A DNA stretch of 64,000 bases, from positions 26,694 to 90,693 of the forward strand of contig NZ_VFES01000024.1 of assembly GCF_007858185.1 (NCBI RefSeq), written 5' to 3'. Shown one piece after another: positions 34,693 through 43,276 of this stretch. The notes beneath the pieces were generated by a model that was not told where the DNA came from, did not search any database, and worked only from the letters and a program-made list of their open reading frames with translations. Each line of letters starts with the position of its first letter. Position 1 is the first letter of the stretch. This DNA comes from Pseudomonas grimontii (GTDB lineage Bacteria > Pseudomonadota > Gammaproteobacteria > Pseudomonadales > Pseudomonadaceae). Both the position numbers and the translations under genes were made by a program.

Positions 34693-35447
34693 TGATCAAG
34701 ACCGCCGCCCAACTGGCTGTGATGCGCGAATCCGGGCGCCTGCTGGCCCAGGTGTTCGACATGCTCGATGGTTTTGTCGCCGCCGGCCGCTCCACCCTGG
34801 AGCTGGACAGCGCCGTCGAAGCCTATATCCGTAAGGATCTGCAGGCCCGCCCCGCCAGCCTCGGACAATACGACTACCCCTTCTCCATCAACACCTCGAT
34901 CAACGAGGTGGTGTGCCATGGCATGCCCAGCGCCAAGGAGATCCTCAAGGACGGCGACATCATCAACATCGACATCACCCTGGAAAAAGGCGGCTTTATC
35001 GCCGATTCCAGCAAGATGTACATGATCGGCAACGTCGCCCCCAAGGCGCGGCGCCTGGTGGACATGACCTTTGAGGCGATGTGGACCGGAATCCGCCAGG
35101 TCAAGCCCGGCGCGCGCCTGGGTGACATCGGCCATGCGATCCAGAGCCATGCACAGGCCAATGGCTACAGCGTAGTGCGTGAATACTGCGGCCACGGCAT
35201 CGGCAAGCAGATGCATGAAGAGCCGCAAATCCTCCACTTCGGGCGGCCCGGCACCGGGCTGGAACTGCGCGAAGGCATGGTGTTTACCATCGAACCGATG
35301 CTCAACCAGGGCAGCTCCAAGGTGCGCAGCCTGAAAGATGGCTGGACGGTAGTGACCAAGGACAACAGCCTGTCGGCGCAATGGGAGCATACGGTGGCGG
35401 TGACGGCGGATGGCTTTGAAGTGCTGACCTTGCAAACATCCCACTGA
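34692..35447 (+). CDS. map: Type I methionine aminopeptidase
   Basis: This 251-residue enzyme removes the initiator Met from nascent proteins. The five metal ligands are present: Asp94, Asp105, His168, Glu201 and Glu232. The substrate-binding His76 (VVCHGMPS) is also present. It lacks the N-terminal zinc-finger extension. The house-keeping map gene of pseudomonads normally lies next to rpsB, so this copy, paired with a ParD-like protein, is probably a second isozyme. Confidence 0.92.
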   Translation: MIKTAAQLAVMRESGRLLAQVFDMLDGFVAAGRSTLELDSAVEAYIRKDLQARPASLGQYDYPFSINTSINEVVCHGMPSAKEILKDGDIINIDITLEKGGFIADSSKMYMIGNVAPKARRLVDMTFEAMWTGIRQVKPGARLGDIGHAIQSHAQANGYSVVREYCGHGIGKQMHEEPQILHFGRPGTGLELREGMVFTIEPMLNQGSSKVRSLKDGWTVVTKDNSLSAQWEHTVAVTADGFEVLTLQTSH

Positions 35448-35493
35448 CTCAACCACCACCGTAGATACCGTGTTATCCAGCACCTCGCAAATC

Positions 35494-35594
35494 CGTAGCA
35501 GCTGCCGAGCCTCGGCGAGGCTGCGTCGGCCGCGACTCGATCCTGAATCGGCAGCGCGCCTGACGCAGCCTCGCTTGCGCTCGGCAGCTGCTAC
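35494..35594. repeat. Solitary REPIN-like palindrome, same family as the 38.7-39.4 kb array
   Basis: CGTAGCAGCTGCCGAG at the left pairs with CTCGGCAGCTGCTAC at the right, and the inner CGAGGCTGCGTC pairs with GACGCAGCCTCG. It is nearly identical to the array units. The 33 nt before it (from GTAGATACCG at 35461) also match the flank before the first array unit. It lies between the convergent map and sfnG genes and may act as terminator. Confidence 0.85.
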
Positions 35595-35647
35595 TCGGCG
35601 CCACTCACCAGACCACACTCCGGCCCTGCGCCTGGAAAAACCCTTGG

Positions 35648-36733
35648 TCAGGCCACCTGCTTGATCCCGGCCTTGGCTTCCAGCTCGCGCACCAGCGGTA
35701 ATACACGCTTGCCGAAGTACTCCACTTCTTCCTGGAAGTGCAGGAAGCCCGCCAGCACCAGGTCTACGCCTACGGCCTTGAGTGCAACGATGCGCTCGGC
35801 AATTTGCTGCGGGGTGCCGATCAGGTTGGTCTTGAAGCCATCGTTGTACTGCACCAGGTCTTCAAAGCTGGACTTGGCCCAGTTGCCCTCGCCTTCGGGT
35901 GACGCCTTGCCGGCCTGCTTGGCCGCGTCGCCAAAGGCATTCACGGCGTCCGGATCGGCCTTGTCGATGATCTCCGCGAGCACGGCGCGGGCCTCTTCCT
36001 CGGTGTCGCGGGCGATGATGAATGCATTCACGCCGACTTTGACCGAATGGTTGTTCGCCGCGGCCTTGGTGCGAATGTCGTCGACCTGGGCCTTGATGCC
36101 TTCCGGGGTGTTGCCGTTGGTGAAATACCAGTCCGACACCCGCGCCGCCATGTCCCGCGCGGCCCGCGAACTGCCGCCTTGGAACACTTCCGGCTGGCCC
36201 AACGGCTTGGGCTTGAGGGTGTAGTTGTTGAACCGGTAGAAGTCGCCCTTGAAGGTAAAGTCATCCTGGGTCCAGATGCCTTTGAGGGCGCGGATAAATT
36301 CCTCGGAACGGCGATAGCGCTCGTCGTGCTCCAGCCAGTGTTCGCCGATGGCCTGGAACTCCCCCTTGAACCAGCCACTGACGATGTTCACCGCAATGCG
36401 GCCATTGGTGAGCTGGTCGATGGTCGCCAGTTGCTTGGCCGCCAGCGCCGGCTGCCACGGGCCGGGCAGGATCGCCGCGATGACTTTGAGCTTAGTGGTC
36501 GCGGCCAGCAATGCATGGCTGAACGCCACGGATTCATGCTGATTTTCCGCGCCATAGCCGGCGGTGAAGCGGATCTGGGTCAGGCCGTATTCGAAGCCGG
36601 CCTCTTCGGCCAATTGCGCCAGTTTACGGTTGTAGTCGATGCCCCAGTGGGTGCGTTGTTCGATCTTGCTGACCACCAGCCCACCGCTGACGTTGGGCAC
36701 CCAATAGGCAAATTTCACGGCTTGCTGACTCAT
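35648..36733 (-). CDS. sfnG: SfnG, FMNH2-dependent dimethylsulfone monooxygenase
   Basis: This 361-residue luciferase-like flavin monooxygenase converts dimethyl sulfone to methanesulfinate, allowing use of organosulfur compounds as a sulfur source. It matches SfnG closely in length and sequence (start MSQQAVKFAYWVPNVSGGLV). It needs a separate NADH:FMN reductase, not found here. The ATG at 36733 has GAGG about 10 nt upstream. A very good sigma-54 promoter precedes it, fitting the known SfnR/sigma-54 control in P. putida. Confidence 0.94.
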   Translation of the reverse strand: MSQQAVKFAYWVPNVSGGLVVSKIEQRTHWGIDYNRKLAQLAEEAGFEYGLTQIRFTAGYGAENQHESVAFSHALLAATTKLKVIAAILPGPWQPALAAKQLATIDQLTNGRIAVNIVSGWFKGEFQAIGEHWLEHDERYRRSEEFIRALKGIWTQDDFTFKGDFYRFNNYTLKPKPLGQPEVFQGGSSRAARDMAARVSDWYFTNGNTPEGIKAQVDDIRTKAAANNHSVKVGVNAFIIARDTEEEARAVLAEIIDKADPDAVNAFGDAAKQAGKASPEGEGNWAKSSFEDLVQYNDGFKTNLIGTPQQIAERIVALKAVGVDLVLAGFLHFQEEVEYFGKRVLPLVRELEAKAGIKQVA

Positions 36734-36773
36734 CGAACGGTACCTCGCATTAAGGAATGTACCGAGGGGTGGA

Positions 36774-36787
36774 GCAGCAAGCGTGCC
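36774..36787 (-). promoter_or_regulatory. Sigma-54 promoter of sfnG
   Basis: On the minus strand, TGGCACG-CTTG-CTGCT has the -24 GG (36787-36786) and -12 GC (36775-36774) exactly 10 nt apart; the -24 element equals the consensus. Transcription would begin about 30 nt before the sfnG start. Confidence 0.75.
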
Positions 36788-36887
36788 AGGCAGGCGCAAA
36801 CGCCCGCGCCGCAGGGGTTGGGACACGTATTCGGGGCCGCAAGGCATTGCATGCCAATGTCAGGGATTGCGACGGTTTGTCGATTTG

Positions 36888-36905
36888 CTGTTGCCAGGGC
36901 AACAG
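36888..36905. promoter_or_regulatory. Perfect palindrome, candidate enhancer site for the sfn activator
   Basis: CTGTTGCCAGGGCAACAG is a perfect 8-2-8 palindrome between the two facing sigma-54 promoters: about 100 nt upstream of the sfnG -24 element and 42 nt upstream of the other. It is the best candidate for an activator (SfnR-type) binding site. A weaker repeat CATTG-N5-CAATG lies at 36845-36859. Confidence 0.5.
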
Positions 36906-36946
36906 TAAACAGCATGCATCTCCCGTAAACACTGGCCCTGGGACCC

Positions 36947-36960
36947 GGCACGGACTGTGC
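36947..36960 (+). promoter_or_regulatory. Sigma-54 promoter of the DszC-like monooxygenase gene
   Basis: GGCACG-GACT-GTGC has the -24 GG (36947-36948) and -12 GC (36959-36960) 10 nt apart. The predicted start lies about 29 nt before the ATG at 37001. Confidence 0.68.
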
Positions 36961-37000
36961 AATCACTCCCTGCACCGATCACTGCCCCGGAGCCTTGCCC

Positions 37001-38239
37001 ATGACCGAACACCACGTTATCAACCCGCTGTCCGTCGGCGTCGACTACCCCACGCTGGCAGCACGCTTTCGTCCGATTTTCCAGCGCATCGCCGATGGCG
37101 CGGTGGAACGCGAACAAACCCGCGCCCTGCCCCATGAGCCGATCCAGTGGCTCAAGGAAGCCGGTTTCGGTGCGGTGCGGGTGCCGGTGGAATATGGCGG
37201 TGGCGGTGCTTCGCTGCCGCAACTGTTCGAACTGCTGATCGAACTGGCCGAAGCCGACTCCAACGTACCCCAGGCCCTGCGCGGGCATTTCGCCTTTGCC
37301 GAAGACCGCCTGAATGCGCCGCCCAGTGCCGGCCGCGACCTGTGGTTCAAGCGCTTTGTCGACGGCGATATCGTCGGCTGCGCCTGGACCGAAATCGGCG
37401 CCGTGGCCATCGGCGACGTTGTCACCAAGGTCAGTCCGGACGGCGATCAGTGGAAACTCAACGGTGAAAAGTTCTACAGCACCGGCAGCATTTTCTCTGA
37501 CTGGATCGACGTGTACGCCCAGCGCAGCGACACCGGCGGCGATGTGATCGCCGCCACTCGCGCGCGCCAACCCGGCGTGGAACACAGCGATGACTGGGAC
37601 GGTTTTGGCCAGCGCACGACCGGCAGCGGCACCTCGCGCTTTACCGATGCGGTGGTGGAGGCGGAAAACGTCATCGACTTTGCGACCCGCTTCAAATACC
37701 AGACCGCGTTCTACCAACTTGTCCTGCTGGCCAGCCTCGCCGGTATCGGCCGTGCCGCCTTGCGCGATGTGGCCCACCAGGTGCGCAGCCGCAAGCGCAT
37801 CTACAGCCATGGCAATGCCCAGCACGTCAGCCAGGATGCACAAATCCAGCAGGTGGTGGGCGAAGTCGCCGCCTTGGTCTACGCCGCCGAAGCCAGCGCG
37901 CTGAGGGCTGCGGTACCGGCACAGCGGGCGTACCTGGCGCGTTTCGGTGGGGATGAGGGGGTCGAGCGCGAAGCCAACGTGGCCGCCGAAATCGAGTCAG
38001 CCACGGCGCAGGTGGTGGTGTCGGAACTGATCCAGCGCGCCACCAGTGAGTTGTTCAACGCACTGGGGGCCTCGGATGTGCGCCAGGGCAAGTCCCTCGA
38101 CCGCCATTGGCGCAATGCACGGACCGTGTCGTCACACAACCCGGTGATCTACAAGGCGCGGATCGTGGGGGATTGGGTGATCAATGGCACCGAGCCGCCG
38201 TTTGTGTGGCAGATCGGCAATGGCCCGGCGAAAGCCTGA
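37001..38239 (+). CDS. Acyl-CoA dehydrogenase-like flavin monooxygenase (DszC/SfnC-like, sulfur scavenging)
   Basis: This 412-residue protein has the acyl-CoA dehydrogenase fold. It carries the flavin-binding region GCAWTEIGA and the C-terminal helical bundle with the end motif ARTVSSHNPVIYKARIVGDW, typical of DszC-type monooxygenases rather than true dehydrogenases. It probably oxygenates an organosulfur compound with reduced flavin. It is divergent from sfnG, and both have sigma-54 promoters, so they probably respond together to sulfur limitation. GGAG lies 8 nt before the ATG at 37001. The exact substrate is unknown. Confidence 0.85.
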   Translation: MTEHHVINPLSVGVDYPTLAARFRPIFQRIADGAVEREQTRALPHEPIQWLKEAGFGAVRVPVEYGGGGASLPQLFELLIELAEADSNVPQALRGHFAFAEDRLNAPPSAGRDLWFKRFVDGDIVGCAWTEIGAVAIGDVVTKVSPDGDQWKLNGEKFYSTGSIFSDWIDVYAQRSDTGGDVIAATRARQPGVEHSDDWDGFGQRTTGSGTSRFTDAVVEAENVIDFATRFKYQTAFYQLVLLASLAGIGRAALRDVAHQVRSRKRIYSHGNAQHVSQDAQIQQVVGEVAALVYAAEASALRAAVPAQRAYLARFGGDEGVEREANVAAEIESATAQVVVSELIQRATSELFNALGASDVRQGKSLDRHWRNARTVSSHNPVIYKARIVGDWVINGTEPPFVWQIGNGPAKA

Positions 38240-38526
38240 GGCTGAGCGGGTTCAAAACTGTGGCGGCCTTCGGGCCGGCCATGTCGTTGGATTTGAGCGA
38301 GTACATATCCATTGCTGCGGTAACGGCTGATATGGGTTCCGCCCTTACGGCGGGTCACTTTTGGAAAAGAGAGCCCCAAAAGTAAAAAAGGGCTCTTGCC
38401 CCAACACTCGGCACCTCGCTTAGGCTCGGTGTACCCGAACGAAGGCCAGCGTGTTTAACGGGGCGCCTAGGATCAAGATCAAAAGCCAGAGCAAAAGCAG
38501 GCTGAGGCCTACCTGCTGGATGGAGA
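38240..38526. other. Non-coding stretch with repeated-element sequence
   Basis: No gene is seen. The segment around 38330-38460 (CTTACGGCGGGTCACTTTTG and following, with AGAGCCC/GGGCTCT able to pair) looks like a recurrent intergenic element of fluorescent pseudomonads, recalled from memory. It may terminate the monooxygenase transcript. Confidence 0.35.
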
Positions 38527-38571
38527 TCCAAATGTGGGAGGGGCGGTGCGACGATTCGACTTGCCCCCGAT
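38527..38571. repeat. Left REP arm flanking the tandem REPIN array
   Basis: A 45-nt segment beginning TCCAAATGTGGGAGGGGCGG is present in exact inverted orientation at 39463-39507. The sequence just after it, up to about 38640, ends in GGCATAGGTATCTACAC, whose inverted counterpart lies at 39445-39460. Confidence 0.85.
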
Positions 38572-38690
38572 AGCGCCGGGTCAGTAAAAAAATAAGTGAC
38601 TGACACTCCCTCATCGGGGCATAGGTATCTACACATCTTGAGCCGAGCCCCCTGCGTAGATACCGTCTTATCCAGCACCGCGTAAAACCC

Positions 38691-39421
38691 CGTAGCAGCT
38701 GCCGAGCCCCGGCGAGGCTGCGTTGGCCGCGACTCGAGCTTGAATCGGCAGCGCGCCTGACGCAGCCTCGCTTGCGCTCGGCAGCTGCTACGGGAGGAGG
38801 CCTTGATGGGGTTGGCATTCGTAGCAGCTGCCGAGCCCCGGCGAGGCTGCGTCGGCCGCAACTCGAGCTTGAATCGGCAGCGCGCCTGACGCAGCCTCGC
38901 TTGCGCTCGGCAGTTGCTACGGGAGGAGGCCTTGATGGGGTTGGCATTCGTAGCAGCTGCCGAGCCCCGGCGAGGCTGCGTCGGCCGCGACTCGAGCTTG
39001 AGTCGGTAGCGCGTCTGACGCAGCCTCGCTTGCGCTCGGCAGTTGCTACGGGGGGAGGCCTTGATGGGGTTGGCATTCGTAGCAGCTGCCGAGCCCCGGC
39101 GAGGCTGCGTCGGCCGCGACTCGAGCTTGAATCGGCAGCGCGCCTGACGCAGCCTCGCTTGCGCTCGGCAGTTGCTACGGGGGGAGGCCTTGATGTGGAT
39201 TGGCTTTCGTAGCAGCTGCCGAGCCCCGGCGAGGCTGCGTCGGCCGCGACTCGAGCTTGAATCGGCAGCGCGCCTGACGCAGCCTCGCTTGCGCTCGGCA
39301 GCTGCTACGGGGGGAGGCCTTGATGTGGATTGGCATTCGCAGCTGTCGAGCCTTGGCGAGGCTGCGTTGGCGTTGTGTCAGACGCGCCGCAAACGCAGCC
39401 TCGCCAAGGCTCGACAGCTGC
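38691..39421. repeat. Tandem array of six REPIN-like palindromes
   Basis: Six head-to-tail units begin at 38691, 38820, 38949, 39078, 39208 and 39338, with period 129-130 nt. Units 1-5 are nearly identical: a ~102-nt palindrome whose outer arms are CGTAGCAGCTGCCGAG and CTCGGCAGCTGCTACG, followed by a ~27-nt spacer (GGAGGCCTTGATG core). Unit 6 is diverged but keeps a near-perfect 30-bp inverted repeat. No unit encodes a convincing protein; the open frames across the array are repeat artefacts. Confidence 0.92.
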
Positions 39422-39462
39422 TTGCGCGTTATCCTACTGAAGTTGTGTAGATACTTATGCTC

Positions 39463-39507
39463 ATCGGGGGCAAGTCGAATCGTCGCACCGCCCCTCCCAC
39501 ATTTGGA
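39463..39507. repeat. Right REP arm flanking the tandem REPIN array
   Basis: Exact inverted copy of 38527-38571. Together the two arms enclose the tandem array, so the 0.98-kb block is a nested repeat structure ending 13 nt before the TauE-like gene stop. Confidence 0.85.
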
Positions 39508-39519
39508 CCCTTGTACACC

Positions 39520-40305
39520 TCAAAAGGCCAATTTATAGCCGATGGTCATCAGCATGATCGCCAGGCACGGGCGCAATACGCCGTCCGGGACTTTGCCGGT
39601 CATGTGGCTGCCGAAGTAAATGCCCGGCAGCGACCCCATCAACAGAAAGCCCAGCAAGTGCCAGTCCATATTGCCCATGCCGGCATGGCCCAGGCCCGCC
39701 ACCAGGGTCAGGGGCACGGCGTGGGCGATCTCGGTGCCGACCAGGCGGCGCGTGGCCAGGAACGGGTAGAGGATAAACAACGCGACCGTGCCGAGGGCGC
39801 CGGCGCCGATGGAGGTGAGCGCCACCATGGTCCCCAGCACCGCCCCGGTCACGACGGTCAACGCATTCAGGTTGCGCGGGTTCATATGGTAGTGATCGCC
39901 CGCGTGACGCTGGGCGAACGCCAACAGGCGTTGCTTGAACAGGATCGCCAGGGCGGTCAGCAGCAGCACCACGCCGAGGGCCTGCTTGATCACTGCGTTC
40001 ATGGCGCTGGGGTCGGTGTGCAGGCTGGCGAGGAACCACAGGGTCAGCAATACCGCAGGCACACTGCCCAGGGTCAGCCAGCCGGTGATGGTCCAGTCGA
40101 TGTTCTTGTTCTTGCTGTGTACCAGCACGCCACCGGATTTGGTGATGGCCGCGTACAACAGGTCAGTGCCCACGGCCGTGGCCGGGTTGATGCCGAACCA
40201 CAACAGGATCGGGGTCATCAACGAGCCCCCGCCTACACCGGTCATGCCCACGATAAAACCAACGATCAGGCCCGCAATTACAAAACCAAAGTTACCCACT
40301 TCCAT
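39520..40305 (-). CDS. TauE/SafE family sulfite/organosulfonate exporter-like protein
   Basis: This 261-residue inner-membrane protein has about eight helices and the duplicated family motif, seen as GMTGVGGGSLMTPIL in the first half and LTSIGAGALGTVAL in the second. TauE/SafE proteins are proposed to move sulfite or sulfonate-related anions. Its closeness to sfnG and the DszC-like gene fits sulfur metabolism, though the repeat block separates them. ATG at 40305 follows AGGTAG. Confidence 0.9.
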   Translation of the reverse strand: MEVGNFGFVIAGLIVGFIVGMTGVGGGSLMTPILLWFGINPATAVGTDLLYAAITKSGGVLVHSKNKNIDWTITGWLTLGSVPAVLLTLWFLASLHTDPSAMNAVIKQALGVVLLLTALAILFKQRLLAFAQRHAGDHYHMNPRNLNALTVVTGAVLGTMVALTSIGAGALGTVALFILYPFLATRRLVGTEIAHAVPLTLVAGLGHAGMGNMDWHLLGFLLMGSLPGIYFGSHMTGKVPDGVLRPCLAIMLMTIGYKLAF

Positions 40306-40387
40306 CAAAGCTACCTGCGGCCTTATAAAATTCTGGCCGCAGGATAGCGATTTTTCTTATAACGACTTATATCAATATGATCTGACT

Positions 40388-41167
40388 TTATGCCTTTTCT
40401 GGCAGTCGGCGACAGACATACGCTTGGGTCTGATAAGGAAACGCCACCGTGTCGCGGTCTTTCAGTGCCGGGTGGGTGGCGATCAAGCCACGTAACTGCT
40501 CGGTCACAAGGGCTTTTTCAGCCTCGGGCAACGCGGCAATAAAGCTCACGGAGAGGACGCGATCCATGATCACTTCCTGTGGGCTACCTACGTGGGTGTA
40601 GGGGAAACACGTCATTTCGGGGTCGGAAAAGTACTCGCCGTTGAACGCTTCGCGCCAACGCCCGGAGTGAAAACGCGGGGTATCACCCTCGTAGGGCGTA
40701 ATGATCGCGGTGATCGCCGCCACCCAGTCCACCGATTCATCGCGCACGCTCCACACCAGCCCAAGGCGCCCATCGGGCTTGAGTACGCGATGGATTTCCG
40801 CCAGCGCGGCCTGGGTGGAGAACCAGTGGAAGGCTTGCGCGCAGACCACCGCGTCAGCGCTGGCGGTTTCCAGGGGGATGGCTTCGGCGGTGCCGTTGAC
40901 CAAGCGCACATCCGGCAGCAGGCGGGTCAACTGCGCGCCCATGGCCTGCACCGGTTCGACGGCGATCAACGTGGGCGCCAGGGTGCTGAGCAGCCGCGTG
41001 AACTTGCCGGTGCCGGCGCCCAGGTCGATCACCAATGAGTGCGCATCGACGCCGAGTACATCCGTGAGCCAGCCGGTGAGCTGCCTGGGATAATTCGGCC
41101 GGCCTTGGGCGTAGGTGACGGCCTGGGTAGAGAAACCTTGTTGAGCAGACGCGTGAACACCAGTCAT
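40388..41167 (-). CDS. Class I SAM-dependent methyltransferase
   Basis: This 259-residue protein has a methyltransferase-11/25-type Rossmann domain: motif I VIDLGAGTGKFTRLL, an acidic loop after the second strand (AVEPVQAMG), and ADAVVCAQAFHWF. The substrate is unknown; relatives are often annotated as trans-aconitate- or UbiE-like. The ATG at 41167 has GGAGAG 7 nt upstream. It appears to be monocistronic. Confidence 0.9.
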   Translation of the reverse strand: MTGVHASAQQGFSTQAVTYAQGRPNYPRQLTGWLTDVLGVDAHSLVIDLGAGTGKFTRLLSTLAPTLIAVEPVQAMGAQLTRLLPDVRLVNGTAEAIPLETASADAVVCAQAFHWFSTQAALAEIHRVLKPDGRLGLVWSVRDESVDWVAAITAIITPYEGDTPRFHSGRWREAFNGEYFSDPEMTCFPYTHVGSPQEVIMDRVLSVSFIAALPEAEKALVTEQLRGLIATHPALKDRDTVAFPYQTQAYVCRRLPEKA

Positions 41168-41225
41168 TGCCAATCTCTCCTCGGGTAAAGCGGGGGCACA
41201 GTGTGCGCCTTCCGAGGGGGATTTT

Positions 41226-42530
41226 CTAATCGGCAGCAGTGGGCAACCACACCCGAAAGCGTGCGCCGCCCAACGGCGAGGCCAATGCGGTCAGGGTGCC
41301 GCCCTGGGCTTCCATGGCGCGCCGGCTGATGGCCAGGCCCAGGCCAAAGCCGCCCGTGGCGCGGTCGCGGCTGCGGTCGAGGCGGTAGAACGGTTCGAAG
41401 ATGCGCTCGCGCTGGTCCAGCGGAATGCCAATGCCGTCGTCATCCACCCAGATTTCACAGCCCTTGGGGCAGACCTTGACGCCCACCTGAATGCGCTTGT
41501 CGCAGTAACGCGTGGCATTGCGCAACAGGTTTTGCAAGGCGCGGGCGGTGAGGCGTGGGTCGAGGCTGAAACGCTCCACGGTGCAATCGAGTGCCACATC
41601 GATAACGATCTCGGGGTTTTCCAGTTCGTCATCGACGCTGCCCAGCACGCTGTCGATAAATTCATCGAGCACCACTTCGACCCGCTCCGGCAATTGCGCC
41701 GGGTTTTGCAGGCGGCTGTAGGACAGCAACTCCAACACCAACTCGTCCAGCTCACGAATATGCGCAACCAGGCCGTGCAGGCGCTCGCGGCTGGCCTCTG
41801 GCAAGTCTTCCGAGAGCGCCAGGGCCAGGCCGAAATCCAGGCGCGTGAGCGGTGTGCGCAGCTCATGGGAGACCGCATTGAGCAAGTCGCGCTGCTGGTT
41901 GAGCAGGTGTTCGATGTCGTCGGCCATGGTATCGAACACCGCCGCCAGGCTGCCGATGTTGGAGCTGGGGGGGATGTGGGTGCGCTCGGCCAGGTTGCCC
42001 TTGCCCAGCTGCGTGGCGGTGCTTTTCAGGCGTTCGAGATCGCGCCAGTGCGGACGCAGCCAGAACAGCAGGCAGGCCAGTAACGCCGCACCGATCAGCA
42101 CGTTCATCGACCAGTACAACAGGTTCATGTCCAGCGGGTCCGGCGGAACGGTGAGCTTGACCACGAACTGGTCGTTAAGCGGCGAACTGATGTCTTCCAT
42201 CCAGCCCCACTCCCCCAGGTGAATCACGGGTTTGCCCTGCTCCAGCAGTTTCGCTTCCTGCGCGCTGTAGCTGGCGTCCTGGCGCAACAGCAATTGCACT
42301 TTAAGGGGCGCGAAGTCACGTCCCAGTTGCTCGGTCACCTGGGACCAGCGCTCCACCGGCGCGCGCAGGTACTGCTTGACGATCAGCTTCTGCATGCCCC
42401 GGGACTGCTCGACGTTGTAGTCCAGGTAGCGGTGTTCGAACAGTTGGATCACCAGCTTGGGAATCAGGAAGATCGCCGCGCTGTAGGTGACGATGGTGAT
42501 CAGGTAAAGGCGTAGCAGCACACGAAACAT
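41226..42530 (-). CDS. Two-component sensor histidine kinase (RstB-like)
   Basis: This 434-residue kinase has two membrane helices (residues about 5-25 and 137-158) around a ~110-residue periplasmic sensor. A HAMP domain, the phosphoacceptor His222 in NAVSHELRTPLTRL, and an ATPase domain with NLLRNATRYC, DDDGIGIP and GGFGLGLAIS follow. It lies 3 nt after the response regulator gene in one operon. The general layout resembles RstB. The operon faces away from the RND pump genes, which are a likely target. Confidence 0.92.
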   Translation of the reverse strand: MFRVLLRLYLITIVTYSAAIFLIPKLVIQLFEHRYLDYNVEQSRGMQKLIVKQYLRAPVERWSQVTEQLGRDFAPLKVQLLLRQDASYSAQEAKLLEQGKPVIHLGEWGWMEDISSPLNDQFVVKLTVPPDPLDMNLLYWSMNVLIGAALLACLLFWLRPHWRDLERLKSTATQLGKGNLAERTHIPPSSNIGSLAAVFDTMADDIEHLLNQQRDLLNAVSHELRTPLTRLDFGLALALSEDLPEASRERLHGLVAHIRELDELVLELLSYSRLQNPAQLPERVEVVLDEFIDSVLGSVDDELENPEIVIDVALDCTVERFSLDPRLTARALQNLLRNATRYCDKRIQVGVKVCPKGCEIWVDDDGIGIPLDQRERIFEPFYRLDRSRDRATGGFGLGLAISRRAMEAQGGTLTALASPLGGARFRVWLPTAAD

Positions 42531-42533
42531 CGG

Positions 42534-43235
42534 TCAGCATTCCCACTCGGAACGGCTGAACAGGTAGCCCTTGCCCCACACGGTCTTGATCTTGCGCGCC
42601 TCACCGGCGTGGTCGTCGAACTTGCGGCGCAGCTTGGAGATGGCCACGTCCACCGAACGGTCGGTGCCGTTGAACTCGATACCGCGCAGGCGTTGCAGGA
42701 TCTGGTCGCGGCTGAGCACCTCGCCGGCATGCCGGGCCAGCACCACCAGCAGGTTGTATTCGCCGCTGGACAACTCCACCGCCTGCTCGCGCCAGGTCAC
42801 GGTGCGTTCCGACAGGTCGATGCACAGGTTGCCCATCAGGATCTGGTCGCTGGCCACCTGGGGCTCGGACAGACTGCTGCGCCGCAGCAAGGTGCGCACC
42901 CGCGCCAGCAGCACCCGCGGCTCACAGGGTTTGGTGACATAGTCGTCGGCGCCCATTTCCAGGCCCAGCACCTGGTCGTGGCTGTCGTCGCGGGCGGTGA
43001 GCATCAGTATCGGCAGGCCCGCCGAGTCGGCGCGCAGCAGGCGGCACACTTGCAGGCCGTCGAGGCCGGGCAGCATCAGGTCGAGGATCACCAGGTCCGG
43101 CGGGTTGAGGCGCGCGCGTTCGCGGACGTGGTCGCCACGGCTGAGCACGCTGACGTGGTAGCCATTGCGCTCCAGGTAGCTGGCAATCAGCTCGGAGAGT
43201 GCAGAGTCGTCTTCCACCAGGAGGATGTTGGGCAT
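42534..43235 (-). CDS. OmpR-family response regulator (RstA-like)
   Basis: This 233-residue regulator has a receiver domain with acidic pair Glu8/Asp9-Asp10 and phospho-acceptor Asp52 (VILDLMLPG), Lys in DDYVTKP, and a C-terminal winged helix (DRSVDVAISKLRRKF, WGKGYLFS). It is transcribed first, followed by its kinase. It is divergent from the RND adaptor gene across a 229-nt region with a REP hairpin, so it may regulate the pump, as AdeRS-type systems do. Confidence 0.93.
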   Translation of the reverse strand: MPNILLVEDDSALSELIASYLERNGYHVSVLSRGDHVRERARLNPPDLVILDLMLPGLDGLQVCRLLRADSAGLPILMLTARDDSHDQVLGLEMGADDYVTKPCEPRVLLARVRTLLRRSSLSEPQVASDQILMGNLCIDLSERTVTWREQAVELSSGEYNLLVVLARHAGEVLSRDQILQRLRGIEFNGTDRSVDVAISKLRRKFDDHAGEARKIKTVWGKGYLFSRSEWEC

Positions 43236-43276
43236 GAAGGTGTTTCCAGAAAATACAGTGATGTGTCGTACACAAA

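Noticed and set aside
38420..39450. Long open frames on both strands across the REPIN array, encoding repeated Arg/Ser/Leu-rich units
   Set aside because: They are translations of tandem palindromic DNA; the 129-nt period is a multiple of three, so any open frame is propagated automatically.
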